DNA of 64,000 nucleotides from Gordionus sp. m RMFG-2023 (lineage: Eukaryota; Nematomorpha; Gordioida; Chordodea; Parachordodidae), in the NCBI RefSeq assembly GCF_954871325.1, contig NC_088779.1:23004846-23068845 (forward strand). Reading direction: 5' to 3'. A model generated the notes under the pieces. That model was not told the origin of the DNA. It did not search any database and worked only from the letters and a program-made list of their open reading frames with translations. Shown piece by piece: positions 46,605 to 59,455 of the stretch (position 1 is the stretch's first letter; each line of letters begins with the position of its first letter). Position numbers and translations under genes: made by a program.

Positions 46605-47500
46605 AGATAAATGTGATTAAACGTAACCTTTGCCCTATTGTTTTGAATAATTTTAGGGCTTGGGGTCCAAATGATCCACAGGTATCTGAGACTACCGGAA
46701 CAAACAAAAGATTATTAAGGTGGCTATATTTATTTGTTTTTGTATTTTCAACTTTCGTGATAGAGTTGAAATAAAAAAATCTGGCAAAACTATCTCCACA
46801 TGTATAATTTCAAGCGGGGGTATACCTTGGTTCCAAGAGACAACCGACATCATTAGGGCTGAAGCCAGAGGGTTCCAGTGTAGAAGGAATATTTGCGGAT
46901 TTCAAGATTCTATTAATGATCGAATTGATGGCATAGTGCCTGGATAATTTGCCTTTTGAAAAACGATAGTATTGGGGGAGGGGGATGTTTAAGGCTATCG
47001 ATATGAGTTTCACAAGGGACACATGATGTACGATTTCAGAAAACGAAGACCTATAATTCTAAGTTCTTCGTTGGTTAATAAACAAGCCTAAATGAGAACT
47101 AGGTATAGTTTCTAACCATTCTTAGCTAAGGTGGCATATGACTGATGCTGGAATTATTTGAACCAGCAAAAGAGTCGTATTGTTGTCATTCTGTTCGGGT
47201 TGGGTTTAAGGGGAGAAAGAGCGATGCAGATGAACAGCTTTGAAGTGTAAGTATTCAACGCAATGCTGTATCAATGGTAAATTCCATTCTCTTTGTCTTA
47301 AATTTGGATATGAGAGGCTTTGAGAATCTTTGCTCCAGAGGTTTAATGCTGCCATATGATGTGGATTCGATAGTATCCAAATCTCCAAGTGTGTATGGAA
47401 ATTTAGCAACTTAGGATAAAAAGGCTGAAATACTTAAGGATATGGAGGAATGGATACCTATACCACCTAGCTTTGGTGGAAGGGCAGCTTGCATACTGAA
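46605..47500 (-). mobile_element. LINE remnant: zinc-finger and endonuclease C-terminus
   Basis: Reading leftwards: QREWNLPLIQHCVEYL (about 47320), a CVPCETHIDSLKH zinc-finger-like string, and GKLSRHYAINSIINRIL. Then IPSTLEPSGFSPND, CGDSFARF, KTNKYSHLNNLLFVPVVS and FGPQALKLFKTIG (to about 46620). This is the same domain as the scraps at 8079 and 41050, here with its preceding zinc finger. Stops and frame changes interrupt it (for example after ARYTP-like sequence near 46810) and the RPDG stretch is lost. Confidence 0.7.
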
Positions 47501-48199
47501 GAGTGAAGAGAATTTGGTATTTAAAATAAACTCTTGAGTATTTTTATAATGAACCTCAAGGTCTAATAATATTTCAAGGGACATGAAAATTGTTGATGAA
47601 TGATAGGCATGTAAACTTTTATGAATAAAAAAAATATTTAATTGAATAAAAAGCCTGATGAGCAGGTAAATGTTTAAAAAAATTTCATTCTATAGAATTT
47701 GACAAGAAATACATCTCTGAAATGAAATATAGCACTTTCATCTCCAATGAGTGAACCTAAGTGGATAAAGCTAGTTTCCACTACTATAAAATTTTCAGGT
47801 GGGCAGTCCGATTCAAGGATGTGATAAATTAATTTAATTTAAAATTTTGTTTAAATGTCTGATTGTGTTCACAAAGAATATGCAACAATAATATAATTTC
47901 CCCTCCAAATAGATTTTCTTTTCTTAAATTTTTACATTGCTAATTTTGTAACCAAATTCATTTAATAAACCCAGAGTTTAATATTATATTTCTTTACCTA
48001 TTGAGCACAATATATTCCATATTTTTTGCCCTCAAGATGCTGGTATTATTTATGGAATTTCATATAAATGTATTTTTTTTTTAAATACTAAATTAGATCA
48101 TAGAACTTATTATAAGGAACGACAAAAACTTAGATTATTTTAGAATTAAATAATTTTTGAATAAACTACTAAATTAATAATCATTACTTATTACTAAAA
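47501..48199. other. AT-rich interval, no gene
   Basis: No coding frame or repeat structure recognised. Confidence 0.45.
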
Positions 48200-48430
48200 A
48201 AAAAATTCAGGCCCCGCCCGGATTTTTTAAAAATATATTATATTTATTTGATTTTTATAGCAATAATGGCGATTTCATTTCAAATATTTGGTTTTAAAAT
48301 ATACGGCCTGACCCGGAAATTTTTTTAAAAAAAATTCAGGCCTGGCCTGAGTATATTTAAAAAAAATTAAAATACGTCCCGGCATGTGTACCGGGGCCGG
48401 GCTTAGGGCCGGGCCTGCAGGTCTCTAATA
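48200..48430. repeat. GGCCCGG-type GC-rich repeat block
   Basis: CAGGCCCCGCCCGG, GGCCTGACCCGG, CAGGCCTGGCCTG, then CCGGGGCCGGGC and GGGCCGGGCCTGCAGG alternate with AT-rich spacers. It is of the same style as 33342-33388 and 34110-34200. It probably represents the ends of a non-autonomous hAT-like family; boundaries were not resolved. Confidence 0.45.
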
Positions 48431-48803
48431 AATACAATCTATTTTCCGTTATTTTTTTTCGGTTTAATTTTTTTTTATATAAATAAATTGTATATTATTT
48501 CAAATAATTGAATATAATTATTGTATCCTAATTTTTTTATATTAAATAAATGCGATCAGTAAATAAATAATGCGTTTATGAATGATGTATAAAGTAATTT
48601 ACTATGTAACTAGTTACTTTTGAAATATAAAAGTCTAGTAACTGTAACTAGTTATATTTTTACCAATGTAACTATGTAACTAGTTATATTTCAAAGTAAC
48701 TTTTAACAACATTACAAATTATACTCTTTAATAAAATATGATTAAAAATTTTTTTTACATATAAAACTAACTATTAATAAAATAGACTGAGATATACAAA
48801 GCG

Positions 48804-49800
48804 ACAGAGTTGTTAACGCTCCTTTTTAAAAGTAGCTAGCTCCAGCTCCCGCTCCTACCTTCTCAAAAGGAGTTACCTCCCGCTCCCGCTACTTCATTTT
48901 TAAAAGGAGCTAGCTCCCGCTCTAAGTAATGGAGTGCCACTCCATAACCGCTCCTTTGATTTTCATTTTTTTAGAAGGTATACGAAATAAAATCCTTTTT
49001 TTTTTATCAAAAAGCTTTATTCGAAGGCTCTAAAAAGAGCTTAATTTTATAATGAAAATTATATTAAATTATCTATCAAAATATTTATAACTTTCTATTG
49101 GCTTTTAAAAGTAATAAATTTTAAATTAGAATCTATCCAACATCCACGCCTCTCCCCTAAGACCTGTTTTGCAAACTCCACAAGAGCACTAGAGGGAAGC
49201 AGGGTATTGTATTTTATAAAGATATTTTTTAATTCAGGGAATTTATTAAAAATAGTAATTTTGGTATCATTATTTAAAAAATATTTGTCCAATATATTAT
49301 CTTCCAGATGATCAATTTCATGGAATCCAAAAAAATCTTTTAAATTAATTTGTATTTAAAAGAAAGATTTTTTACTTTTAGATGATTTTTTAGATTGAAG
49401 CTGCTCACTTTTGAAAATTAAATAGTTTTATTTAAACACAAAAGACATTTTGCCCGTAATTTGATCTATGATATCTATATCCATTATATCTAAAACTATT
49501 TTTTATTATATATCTATAAAACAAATATCAATATGACTTACAAGATTTTCCAAAAAATTTTCAATATAAAAAGGAAAACTTGATGTTTAATATTTAAAAT
49601 GATTAGATGAAAAACCAATATAAAACTCGGCTAAACATTTAATGATAGATAAATTTAAATTAAATAAAATTTCATTTTTATTTAATTTAATTAATAAATA
49701 TTTAATTTATACATTAAATTTAAAGGAGCAATGGAGCGGCGCTCCTCCACTCCGGCCCTAAAAGGAGTTAGTCCAACTCCCGCTCCCCAATTTTAAAAAG
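48804..49800 (-). mobile_element. Decayed hAT element with GGAGCGGGAG-type ends
   Basis: The left side begins CAGAGTTGTTAACGCTCC and carries repeated AGCTCCCGCTCC motifs (48820-48960). The right side carries GGAGCAATGGAGCGGCGCTC and GGAGTTAGTCCAACTCCCGC (49725-49795). Between them on the minus strand, FIKYNTLLPSSALVE (from the frame at 49292-49095) is the hAT C-terminal dimerisation signature. After it the frame departs from the family. Target duplications are not visible and the right terminus looks lost. Confidence 0.65.
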
Positions 49801-50940
49801 TTTTGAAAAAATTTAGCGCGAGAAGAAAATATAAATAATTTCAGATTAAGTTCAGCTTTAGACAAGATTTTTTTATTGTAAAATTATCAAAAAATTGAAT
49901 ACAAATATGTTCCTGTAAAATTAAATTTTTATAAATATAGCATTCATGACAGCACACCTCTCTTTAATTGATTGTTGTGCCATACACCTGGGGACTTGCA
50001 AATAGTACTAATTGATTGGGGTAGATTTTCCCTTTCCACCAATGGGTTATCTCTAATATGTCCATATATAGGGTCATTTTGACTTTTCATTCTCAATTTC
50101 TACGAGCAAAGTGTTCTTGTTCTATTCACGATAAAAAAAATCTTTTAATAAAATTAAATAACATGAAAAATAATTATTATTTGCAGGTGCACTTAAATAT
50201 AATTTGTATATTTGTCAAATGCGCTACCTAAATCGTAATTGTTACGAATTTTGAGTTTTCCTCCAGGGTTAGGTATTTAACATGTTCCATGCTAAACTTT
50301 TTATTTTTTTTACTTTTATTCCACATCTATAAATCACTTTATAAATTTTAATAAACTATTTTTTCATTTTTGAAAATCCTTTTAATCGAATGTTTTAATT
50401 ATTCGATGAATACGAATAAGAAATTATTCGAATGATGCGATATTAATAATACACATATTCGATCCAATCGAATACGTATAATGGAAATATTTGTTTGGAA
50501 GGCATGCTTGATAATAAAAAACCTGAAAGTAATTTCACCTAGTTTTTATAGTAGTTTAAGATTTTGTTACAAGAAATATATCTTCCAAATTTCAAGATTA
50601 TAGATTTGATATTTTTTAAAATAGTTGAAATTTGTTGAGCTTAGAGTTATAAACGCCGGTTTCTCCTATATATTTTATATATATACAGGGTATTAATATC
50701 ATAAAATAAAGATAATTAGTTATAACGTATAATTCTGTTTTTTTTTGTTGCAATTACAAATATTCGACTTTAATAATTTTTAATGGTGTTTTAAATTTAT
50801 AATACAAAACAAAATGAGATAGGTGATAAATAGCTAAAAATTGCGAATTTTTTTTATATATTATCTAAAATAGTATTAATGATATATTGTAATCTAGAAT
50901 GGTAGTTTTAAATAATATTATATAACATCTGGTGGTATAG
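49801..50940. other. AT-rich interval, no gene
   Basis: No frame or clear repeat. It contains a few GC-richer phrases (GGGTCATTTTGACTTTTC near 50070) without recognisable meaning. Confidence 0.4.
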
Positions 50941-51665
50941 AATATTAAAAAATAGTGAATATGAAAATTGTCACTTTTTTATTATTTATATTCACTGAAA
51001 TTTTAATTTAACATGCTTACAATTTATATTTTTATTCATTTGCTTTAAAATCTTCAAAATATTGAAAAATAATGAAGATAACAATTGTCGTTTTTCTATG
51101 GTTTATCTTCCCTAAAATCTCTATTAAACATGTTTACAATTTATTATTTTACCCATTTGTTTAAATTAAACTCTCAAAAAGTAAAAAAATAACGATTAGG
51201 ACATTTATCACTTTTCCATGGTACATTCTAATTTAAATTTAACATGTTTACAGTTTATAATTACCCATTTATTCAAAAATATTCAAATTAATTAATGATA
51301 TGATAATTGTCATCCTCATTTAAATTTTAATTTAATATGTTTGCAATATATATTTTTATCCATTTACTTCAAAAAAATTCAAAATTGTTTAAAAATAACG
51401 ATTATGACAATTGTCACTTTTCTATTATACATCCTTATTCAATTTTAATTTAACATGCACAAATTTATATTTTAACCATTTGCTTCAAAAAAATTTAAAA
51501 ATAACGATTATGAAAATTGTACTTTTTATGGTACATCCTCATTTAAATACTAATTGAACATGATTGCTATTTATATTTTTACACATTAGCTTCAAAAATC
51601 CTAAAAAGTCAAAAAATGAAGATATTATCACTTTTCTATGATTCATCTTCCTTAAAATCTCAATT
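50941..51665. repeat. Degenerate ~100-118-bp tandem array, about 6.5 units
   Basis: Each unit contains GACAATTGTCACTTTTCTAT, then TTTTAATTTAACATG, then ACAATTTATATTTTTAYCCAT, then TGCTTCAAAAA. Unit starts recur near 50941, 51058, 51177, 51286, 51382, 51497 and 51609. A single inverted unit occurs inside the MITE at 60996-61914 (61575-61670), so the array was probably built from that element. Confidence 0.75.
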
Positions 51666-52007
51666 CCTACTTAGAATTAATCATTAATCTCTAGCCTATC
51701 TATGTCATAGATTCCTTAATCAGATTTATTTATACTTACTTTTCAAATTTATAAAATGGACAGAGTAGTCTCCAGGAGATAAAGACATCATATTTAATAG
51801 AGATATGATTATATTATTATAAAGCCGGGGGGGGGGTGGAGGGGGAGGGAGTGGTTTGTTAATTATCTGGCTCTAGTAGGATGGGGAAATCAATATCCAT
51901 TATAGCTTCAATACCGTAGTAATATTATAATTGTAGATTCAATATCTTAGCATTTTGCTATTGTAGAATCAATATCGCATTGGTTATTAAGAGATGTTTT
52001 CATAACT

Positions 52008-52170
52008 TTAAATATATTGGCGACCATTAAAATTGTGTATTTATTCATTATATATTTTCTAACAGCTTCAAAAATATTGGCGGCCATTAAATTTCTAAAA
52101 TATTTATTCATTACATAATTTTTTGTTGCTTCAAAAATATTGCGGCCATTAAATTTTTTAAATATCTATT
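52008..52170. repeat. ~63-bp tandem triplication
   Basis: Three units of AAATATTGGCGGCCATTAAA followed by a TTTATTCATTA-type spacer and a CTTCA start, with small differences. Absent from the matching point of copy 1. Confidence 0.8.
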
Positions 52171-53187
52171 CATTAGTCATAAATTATCAAAACGGGATTG
52201 ATTTTACATTACTTCATTCACTGGTCCAGATTTTTTTTTTGAATAAAATTTAGTTCGGCCCCTGAAATTTTTTAAATTTTATCAATTTGAATAATTTATT
52301 CTGCAGTTTGTAAATAATTTTTGTTAATGGCGAAAATTAAAGAAACGTAAGAACTAGCTAAAAAAAATCTAATATAAAAAAAAAATTTTTTAAATAAAAT
52401 TAAAAGTATAAAACTTGAAGATATTTTTTTCTTGAAAAGATACAACAAGAAAGAACAAATGAGAAACCAGAGTTGATCACTACAATGTCCATTCAAAAAC
52501 TAAATAAAATTATTTTAAATTTCGCATTGATAGTTAAAAAGGATTTTAAACAAGAAATTGAAAATATGATCAGTAAATGAATATCCCGGGTTTATTAATT
52601 TGTTTTTGAAAATTTACATTTCGTCCATATCGAAGCCCGGCTTTGGTCCCTTACAGATCTGACATTTGATCTAGTAAAAAAAACTTAATAGAAAAAAATA
52701 TTCAATTACAAGATATAGGGACAAACCATAATTATGAAAAATAATTATAATGAATCACCAAATGATATGCATTAATTAGTTATATAACTATATTAGGGAA
52801 GACAAATTATTCATTGTCAAAACTTCTATTTCTTTACAAACTATGCCTCAAATTAACCCACTTTATAATGAAAGCAAAAAGAGATAATAATGATTGTAAA
52901 TTGAATACATATTACCTATCATTCCTTAATTTTTATGTTGAATCTTCTTTTTCAATTGATAAAACTTTTTATTAAATGTGCTAGAAAAGGGAAAAATTAA
53001 GACTATTTTAACTTATGAGGAGATAATTGAAAAGAAAATAATAATATCACACATAATCCAGTTTTTGGTTTGATGAAAAATTTCTTTCGAAAAGAAATCG
53101 TTTAATTTTTTCTATCACGTTTATAATTTGAAATATTTATATTTTTTACTTTTTATTTATTTTTTATTTATTAATATAAAACCAAAA

Positions 53188-56168
53188 ATGTTAAAACCCC
53201 AAATAATTATATTCCTGACGCAAATATGTGTCTTAAACTCGGTATGATTACATTATGTAAATGATTCGTAGATTTGTAAATAAAAATTTAATATTTGAAA
53301 TTGTCCTTTTTTCCCAAATTTTAAACAAATTACTAACTGTAACAGTTATACAAAAATTTTATTAAAAAATCTCAATTTAGACAATTTTTTTAAAAAAATA
53401 AATTAATCAAAATTTTATCTACAGCAATATTATTTTAGTCTTGCGATTTGGCCATTTTCTGCTGCCTTCGGGGAAAGTGTAGATAATGAAAATCTTGAGG
53501 TTTTTCTTAACAACACTAACAAAAACTAGTTAAATTTAACGATGAATAATGTAACACTAACATATAAAATTTCTTAAAAACTTTTTAACTAACCGGTTCT
53601 TTACACAGTTACCGTCCATTCAAGTCAAAACGTTAGGTCAAGAGGATTTCGGCGCTATTGATTTCGAAGATTCATTTCTATATGGAAACGATCAACAAGA
53701 GGCATCACAAAAGAATTTTCCTCCGTATCTAATGAAAAACCAAATTATTCAAGATTTATTTTTTACGCCAGGTTACTTTATTAAATTTTAGTTATTTCAT
53801 TTATTAGATTTTAAATTTTATATTAGAGGGAGACCAGAGCACTCGTTGTCAAGGGTCACACGTGACTCAAATTCATCATCTTTTTTATTAAAAATACCAT
53901 TCGAAAAAAAATAATATTATCATCAAAATAAATAAAAAAATTTATGTTGGGAGAAAATTTCGCTTGGAATTTTACTACACAGTGGAAATAAATAACATAT
54001 AAAATAAAAGAATTCTTCACTATCTCCAATAAGAATTTTAAATCCATAGAGTATCTTTTCCGATTTAAACTTTGGACATGAAGCACATTTGACCAGAGGA
54101 ATATATGAAGGACTATTTATATCATTAAAATATCCCTTTTAAACGAATTTTATCATAATATTTTCACGAAATCTAGCTATTGCACATCTGTCTCCCTCCT
54201 ACAATATAATGGTTAAGATATGTTTTTCATGGCAATTCATTCATGAACGCAAGCCCCACTTTACTAGCTTGGTTATTCATGATTAAATCCAGATATTTTA
54301 TAAATATTCGTAAAATTTTCTCAAATTATAAAAGATGATTCAAACTTTGCTATAAAAGTTAAATTACATGAATATCACAAATATTATAATCTTGCCTTGA
54401 AAAAATAAATTTGACTTATATAAAAAATTAATAATTTAATGTATTTAAAATATTCTTTATGTGCGATGCTTGTGTTGTTAACAGCTTGATTTCAAAAACG
54501 GCCAACCTAATATTTTAGCCAGAAAATATCACGTAAGTCTGGAGATTTCGCTTTTAGGTGGCTGAAAGAATAGTTATTTTCGGGTTCTAGCTTCTCCAGT
54601 CCGTTCCCTTAATATATTTGGTTAATTAATTTTTATTTATCTTTTAAGCATTATTGGTTAAGCTTCTTGGATTTTTTGAATCAATATTCTAGATAACAAC
54701 TTTCAGAAATATATGCATTTTAAAATTTTGAATTTGATAAATTTTTTCACTTTTGCCTCGTGGGTTGGTTTGAAATATAACAATATCACTTTTTCTTAGT
54801 AACAATATTTAAGTGTAATTTAATAAATTTTAAATAAAAATGAGAGAGTCAGATCTAAAACTAACTCAGACAAATTTTCTTAATAATTATAATATAATTT
54901 TTTTTAAAATACGTTATTATATTTACAAAAATATACAAATGGAAGACCCGAGATAAGCTAAATGTCCCTTGGCCTTAAATGGGTACAAAGATAGATTATT
55001 AAATATTAGGTGTTATAATATAATTATACCAGCGATAATATTTGTGCATTTTAAAATGATTGAAGATTTTGAAAACATTTTTAAATTGAATAAACGAACT
55101 TAACCCAATATTGATATAGATTGTAGATTATGCCCAAATAGCGCAGCGCTACCTAATGTGATATGCGGTGTTGGAGGTGGTATCATTTGTCCAAGCAGTT
55201 TTTTTTGCGATCTTAGACCGACATCTAAAAACGTATTAGAGGATCGATATGGTTGTTGCTGCCCTTATCCTACTGCACCTCGTAAGTCATGTTTTATTAT
55301 ATAACAGAATAAAAAGGTTATTTTTTTAAGATATCATAAAGAAGAGAAACTTTATTACCATCGACATTCGATAAAATGTTTTTAACCTGTTCAAGGAATC
55401 AATAAAAATACTCTATAAAATGGTATTTTTAGTTAGGTGGAGAGGGAAAAACTTTTAGCTAATTTTTCCACATTTTAATAAAAGAGGGGCTGGGGAGAGT
55501 TTTTTGGCAGGAAAATTTATGTGGGAGGACCCCCCCCCCCCAGTAATGCTAAATGCTATTCCAGATAATATAGAAATATAGAAACAAATCTTATAAACCA
55601 TATGAAAAATTTATTATTGAAGTAATTATAAAGATTTAGCTTTTCCCAAAGAAGTATTCTAAAAATTGTCAATTATTGTCGTAAATTGCCCTTTCAGGTT
55701 ATTAACCACCCTCGCATATTTTTTTACAGGATATCGAAATGTAGATTTCGTTTTATCAATTAGTAAATAAATGTTAATAAAACCTTTTTTTTTTAATTTA
55801 TATAATATTTAATTAAATCAAATAAAAGTGATTCATTCAAATAAAAAATATATATTTAAAAAGCCGGGTTTGTGACTTCGAACATATCGACAACTTTGAG
55901 TACAGCAACAGCAGTGACTTTGAGCCCAACCTCGGCGATAAATTCAATAGTGACAATTCAGACCTTCGAAATGCCAACAATACCTTGTAATAATCCAGAA
56001 ACTATGGTAGCAGGCTGCGACCCTTGTTCAAATGTTGTACAATGCCTAGACGGTGCTACCTCCGTCATCTGTAACCCCCGGAATTGTAATTATGTATGCG
56101 AGGGTGTTTTTACCAACATGGACACTCTTGATTTCACCACTTGCATTCAATTCATGTTCATGGGCTAA
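53188..56168 (+). CDS. Secreted two-module cysteine-rich protein, copy 2 (227 aa)
   Basis: Exons 53188-53241, 53609-53771, 55120-55281 and 55864-56168, with the same phases (0, 1, 1) as the sister at 36574. The signal peptide is identical. All eight cysteines of the first module (GVGGGIICPSSFFC, YGCCCP) and all eight of the second (MVAGCDPCSNVVQC, ICNPRNCNYVC) are kept. The linker between them differs most (TQITPIVTIQVV against AINSIVTIQTFE). Exon 2 differs from its sister at 14 of 54 codons by amino acid and at only 3 silently (hand count). ACTTAA just upstream of exon 3 would be a stop, which supports the acceptor at 55118-55119. The product is predicted secreted with four disulphides per module; no enzyme motif is seen. 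Confidence 0.75.
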
Positions 56169-56309
56169 TCACGTCAACATTTGTTAATTTTAAAGCTGGT
56201 TACATAAAATAAGATAATTATATAAATTAAAATATATAATATATTTTCTGACTATAAATAAAATAATAATAGTGGCATAAATATTCTAGAGATATAATTT
56301 GTTCAATTC

Positions 56310-56315
56310 AATAAA
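56310..56315 (+). promoter_or_regulatory. Poly(A) signal AATAAA, second Cys-rich gene
   Basis: AATAAA at 142 bp after the stop, within a 3' region of about 160 bp that differs from the sister's at only a few positions. Confidence 0.55.
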
Positions 56316-58999
56316 CATTAATTATTTTCAATTTTAATCGTCTCCTCTCTAGTGATAGGGCAAACATCAAACAACACTTAATCCTAAACAAGTATTTAGA
56401 CTTATTAAATATTTAACCCTTATATTTTTCTATCAAAAATCACTTGAAAATGATTGTTTTTTTCAAAGATTATATTTAAATGCGCAGTCTTTTAAATCAA
56501 AATTCTGAGTTTTAAATTACTTTAACAGTTTTAATTTAATGAACGCACAATTTTTAGTTAAAAATTACGCCTTTTATTTTAAAATAGATGCAGTTTTTAA
56601 TTAATCATTGCTCGTTTTGTATCCTATTAAAATCATCGGGCAAAAATATCCAGGGAAAAAAACACTTGGGGAAAAAAATACTTAAGAGACAAAAAGAGAC
56701 GGGATAAATTTTTCTAAAATTCCGATATTTTTGTCAGGTGTCATTTTTGTCTAAGATATTTATTTTCATTTAAAAGTACTTTTGTCGGGACCTTTGCCAG
56801 GCACATTTCTGCATTGAATTTTTTTAGTTTTATAATCAAATGTTGAGTTTTTACAATTTTAAATTATTAACAAAACCCTCAGTTTTTATATATAAATTAA
56901 AATTTAATATGGTAATTCTTAAACCCTGGAATTCCTATTTCAAATTCCAACTACTTGTGAGAATCAATTTTTTTATATCTAGTAATTACTATAGAAATTC
57001 AAATATTATCAAGCCAATAATAAATTCTATAATTATTTTTTATAGATTAAGTTTGGTAATTTGTGAAATATTCATTTTGTTTGCTTATCTTGAAATGGTG
57101 ATATTAAAAATTGGCATTTTAATAGTTTTTTTTATTAAAATTTATTATTTCTATTCCATATACCATAGGCGTAGCCAGGATTAAGGTGAGGGGAAATTAA
57201 AAAATTGTGAGGGCTTCGCCCCCAGACCCCATTTTGAGTGGGTCATCGGCCCGCGTTTGCCCGGCCTTCCGCCGGGTTACCTTAGTCTATATATAGTCAT
57301 AAAATATTTTTACAAGATAGGGGGTTATATTTAATAAAAAATAAGCCTGGAACAAATATGAAATATATTTTTATTAGTTTATATATAATATAATAAATTA
57401 CTTGTATATACATTAATATAAAAGCATGGTAATAATTTATTCCAAACAAGTATAAGGAATTTAATAAGTAGACATATAGTTGATATTCCTCTATTATATA
57501 GAATTGGTTACAAAATACTATAAAATTCCACTTTTACGACATATTTGACAGTTAGGGAATATATTACAATTAATATTTTAACAAACTTTACTAATCAATG
57601 CCCTTGATAATAAATATAACAACAATTTGCATTCATTTATTTAACGCCATCTATTTAAATATAAAATGATATTAAATATTAATCATCATATTATTCATCC
57701 CACAATGTCTTTAAAAGATATTTTCTGATGTCCTTATTAATATTTTATAGTTTTCTGTTAAATATATAATTCGCTATATTGGTAAAAATTATTTGATTGG
57801 CATATGATAATTGATAAAATTAGATATACTGTAAATCTACGACATATAATATTCCACCGTTTGTATTGTGCTTTAATTTTTTTATTTTATGATTTAATTT
57901 TATCAATAGTTTTATAATTATACTTTACTTTTTAAGATAAATAAATTAAAATTATTCACTTTATAAAAAATTATATATAATTTAGTAATTTTATGGATCT
58001 ATTATTAATAATTATATTACATTTCACTTTTGTCTTAAGACTTATCTTTGGCTTATATTCCATTTCTTAAAAAACATTTTTGGTTCCCTTTTTTTATATA
58101 TAAATGCTCTTTTCCAAAAATTTATAAATTATGATGAATAGTTTTAGTTTAAAAAAATATCAACTTTTACATTTTTTCTTACAAATTATTGTTTAAGATA
58201 TATGCATATATTTTTGGGGGTCAAAGAGTGGGAGGAGGACTAAGGGGGATATTTTTTATTAGCTTAAAATAATGTAGTAAACGAATGAATGAAGTTCGTT
58301 TTTTTTGAAAAAAATGATGAACGGCGTTCCTTTTATTTTTACGAACTTTGAACGTGAACGCGTTCCTTTTTTATGACGAACGCGTTCGAATTTAACGTTC
58401 GTTCTTTTAAAGAATTTTTATTTTTATTTATTTAAAAAATTTAATATTTCCGAATTTTTTTAAAAAAAGTATTATTTATATTTTTTAATCGGCTGTGATT
58501 TCCTTTTCACATTTCAATTTTTTTAACACATAGTTTATTAATTTGAATATTATTGTTTATAATTTAATTTATTAGCATAAGCATGGATATTATTTAATCC
58601 TCATCATCTGATTCTGAAAATCCAAAATCAGATGAATTATCATTATCATGGCCAAATTTGATAAATGTTTTACATCAACATCCTATATTGTAGTAACTAA
58701 TTCAATGCTTGCTAAGTGTAAAATGTGGCCAAAAAGTATTATATTGTCAAAATCTTCAGGTTCCAATTTAAAACGACTTTGATTTTAATATTAATTATTT
58801 GATTTTATATGATATAACTAAGTTAAATCATTAAATTTGTAATGCATTTGGGATATTCCTCAACAATAACAATAGTTATTTTAAAATTAAAAAAATTAGT
58901 GGCCTCAAATATGGTCAACCATTGATAGACGCCGTAATAAATGGGATTAAATCTATTACTCTTAATTAATTACATATATTTTATTTTTTTAAAGATTTG

Positions 59000-59420
59000 A
59001 ACATATATATAAGGATCAATATGTTCATTCTGCAATTATACATTCAGCATTCAAACTTCAATGGCCATGGATAAAACTTCCACAGAACGAAGCTATTAAA
59101 AATAAACTTATAGCATCATTGAAAAAAAATTCTATGAAAACCCTAGAGAACTGATTATTTCTAGATATCCTTTTTTTGTCTAGAGTAGAGAATGGATTGG
59201 AGGAGGATAACTTATCTCAATTTTTTGCAAATAACAAAACAATATGTTTTTAATTAATTCTCCACGTTAAAAGAGCTGTTTATTAAGTATAATACCGCAA
59301 TCCCCTCATCTGCCCCTGTAGAGCGCGTTTTTAGTATAGTTAATGCCGTATTAACTGCCAAGTGTTCCTGTCTATCAGATAAATATTTTGAAAACAATTG
59401 TTATTAAAATTTAATAAGAA
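59000..59420 (+). pseudogene. hAT transposase C-terminal remnant
   Basis: KDQYVHSAIIHSAFKLQWPW (about 59011) is followed by a frame change or two. KYNTAIPSSAPVERVFS (from 59285) then carries the hAT dimerisation signature, and LSDKYFENN follows. A stop right after it and breaks before it show the gene is dead. Weak upstream matches (acidic, serine-rich stretch near 58600) recur in the relic at 29265-29480. Confidence 0.7.
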
Positions 59421-59455
59421 AAATTTTTATAAATAAAAATATCTTTTTGTTCGCT

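Larger units (their letters stand above)
51680..57155 (+). repeat. Gene-bearing segmental duplication, copy 2
   Basis: Second copy of 35170-40775, in direct orientation. The 3' end of the match is interrupted at 57163 by a hAT insertion. Conservation is uneven: the 3' UTR and signal exon are nearly identical, while exon 2 and several intron stretches differ more. Confidence 0.8.

Noticed and set aside
46720-46947. Plus-strand 75-codon frame starting MAIFICFCIF
   Set aside because: It is antisense to the LINE zinc-finger/endonuclease remnant on the minus strand.
56840-57184. 114-codon frame MLSFYNFKLLTKPS...
   Set aside because: The equivalent flank of the first copy (40424-40760) does not keep the frame, and the composition is plain AT-rich drift.
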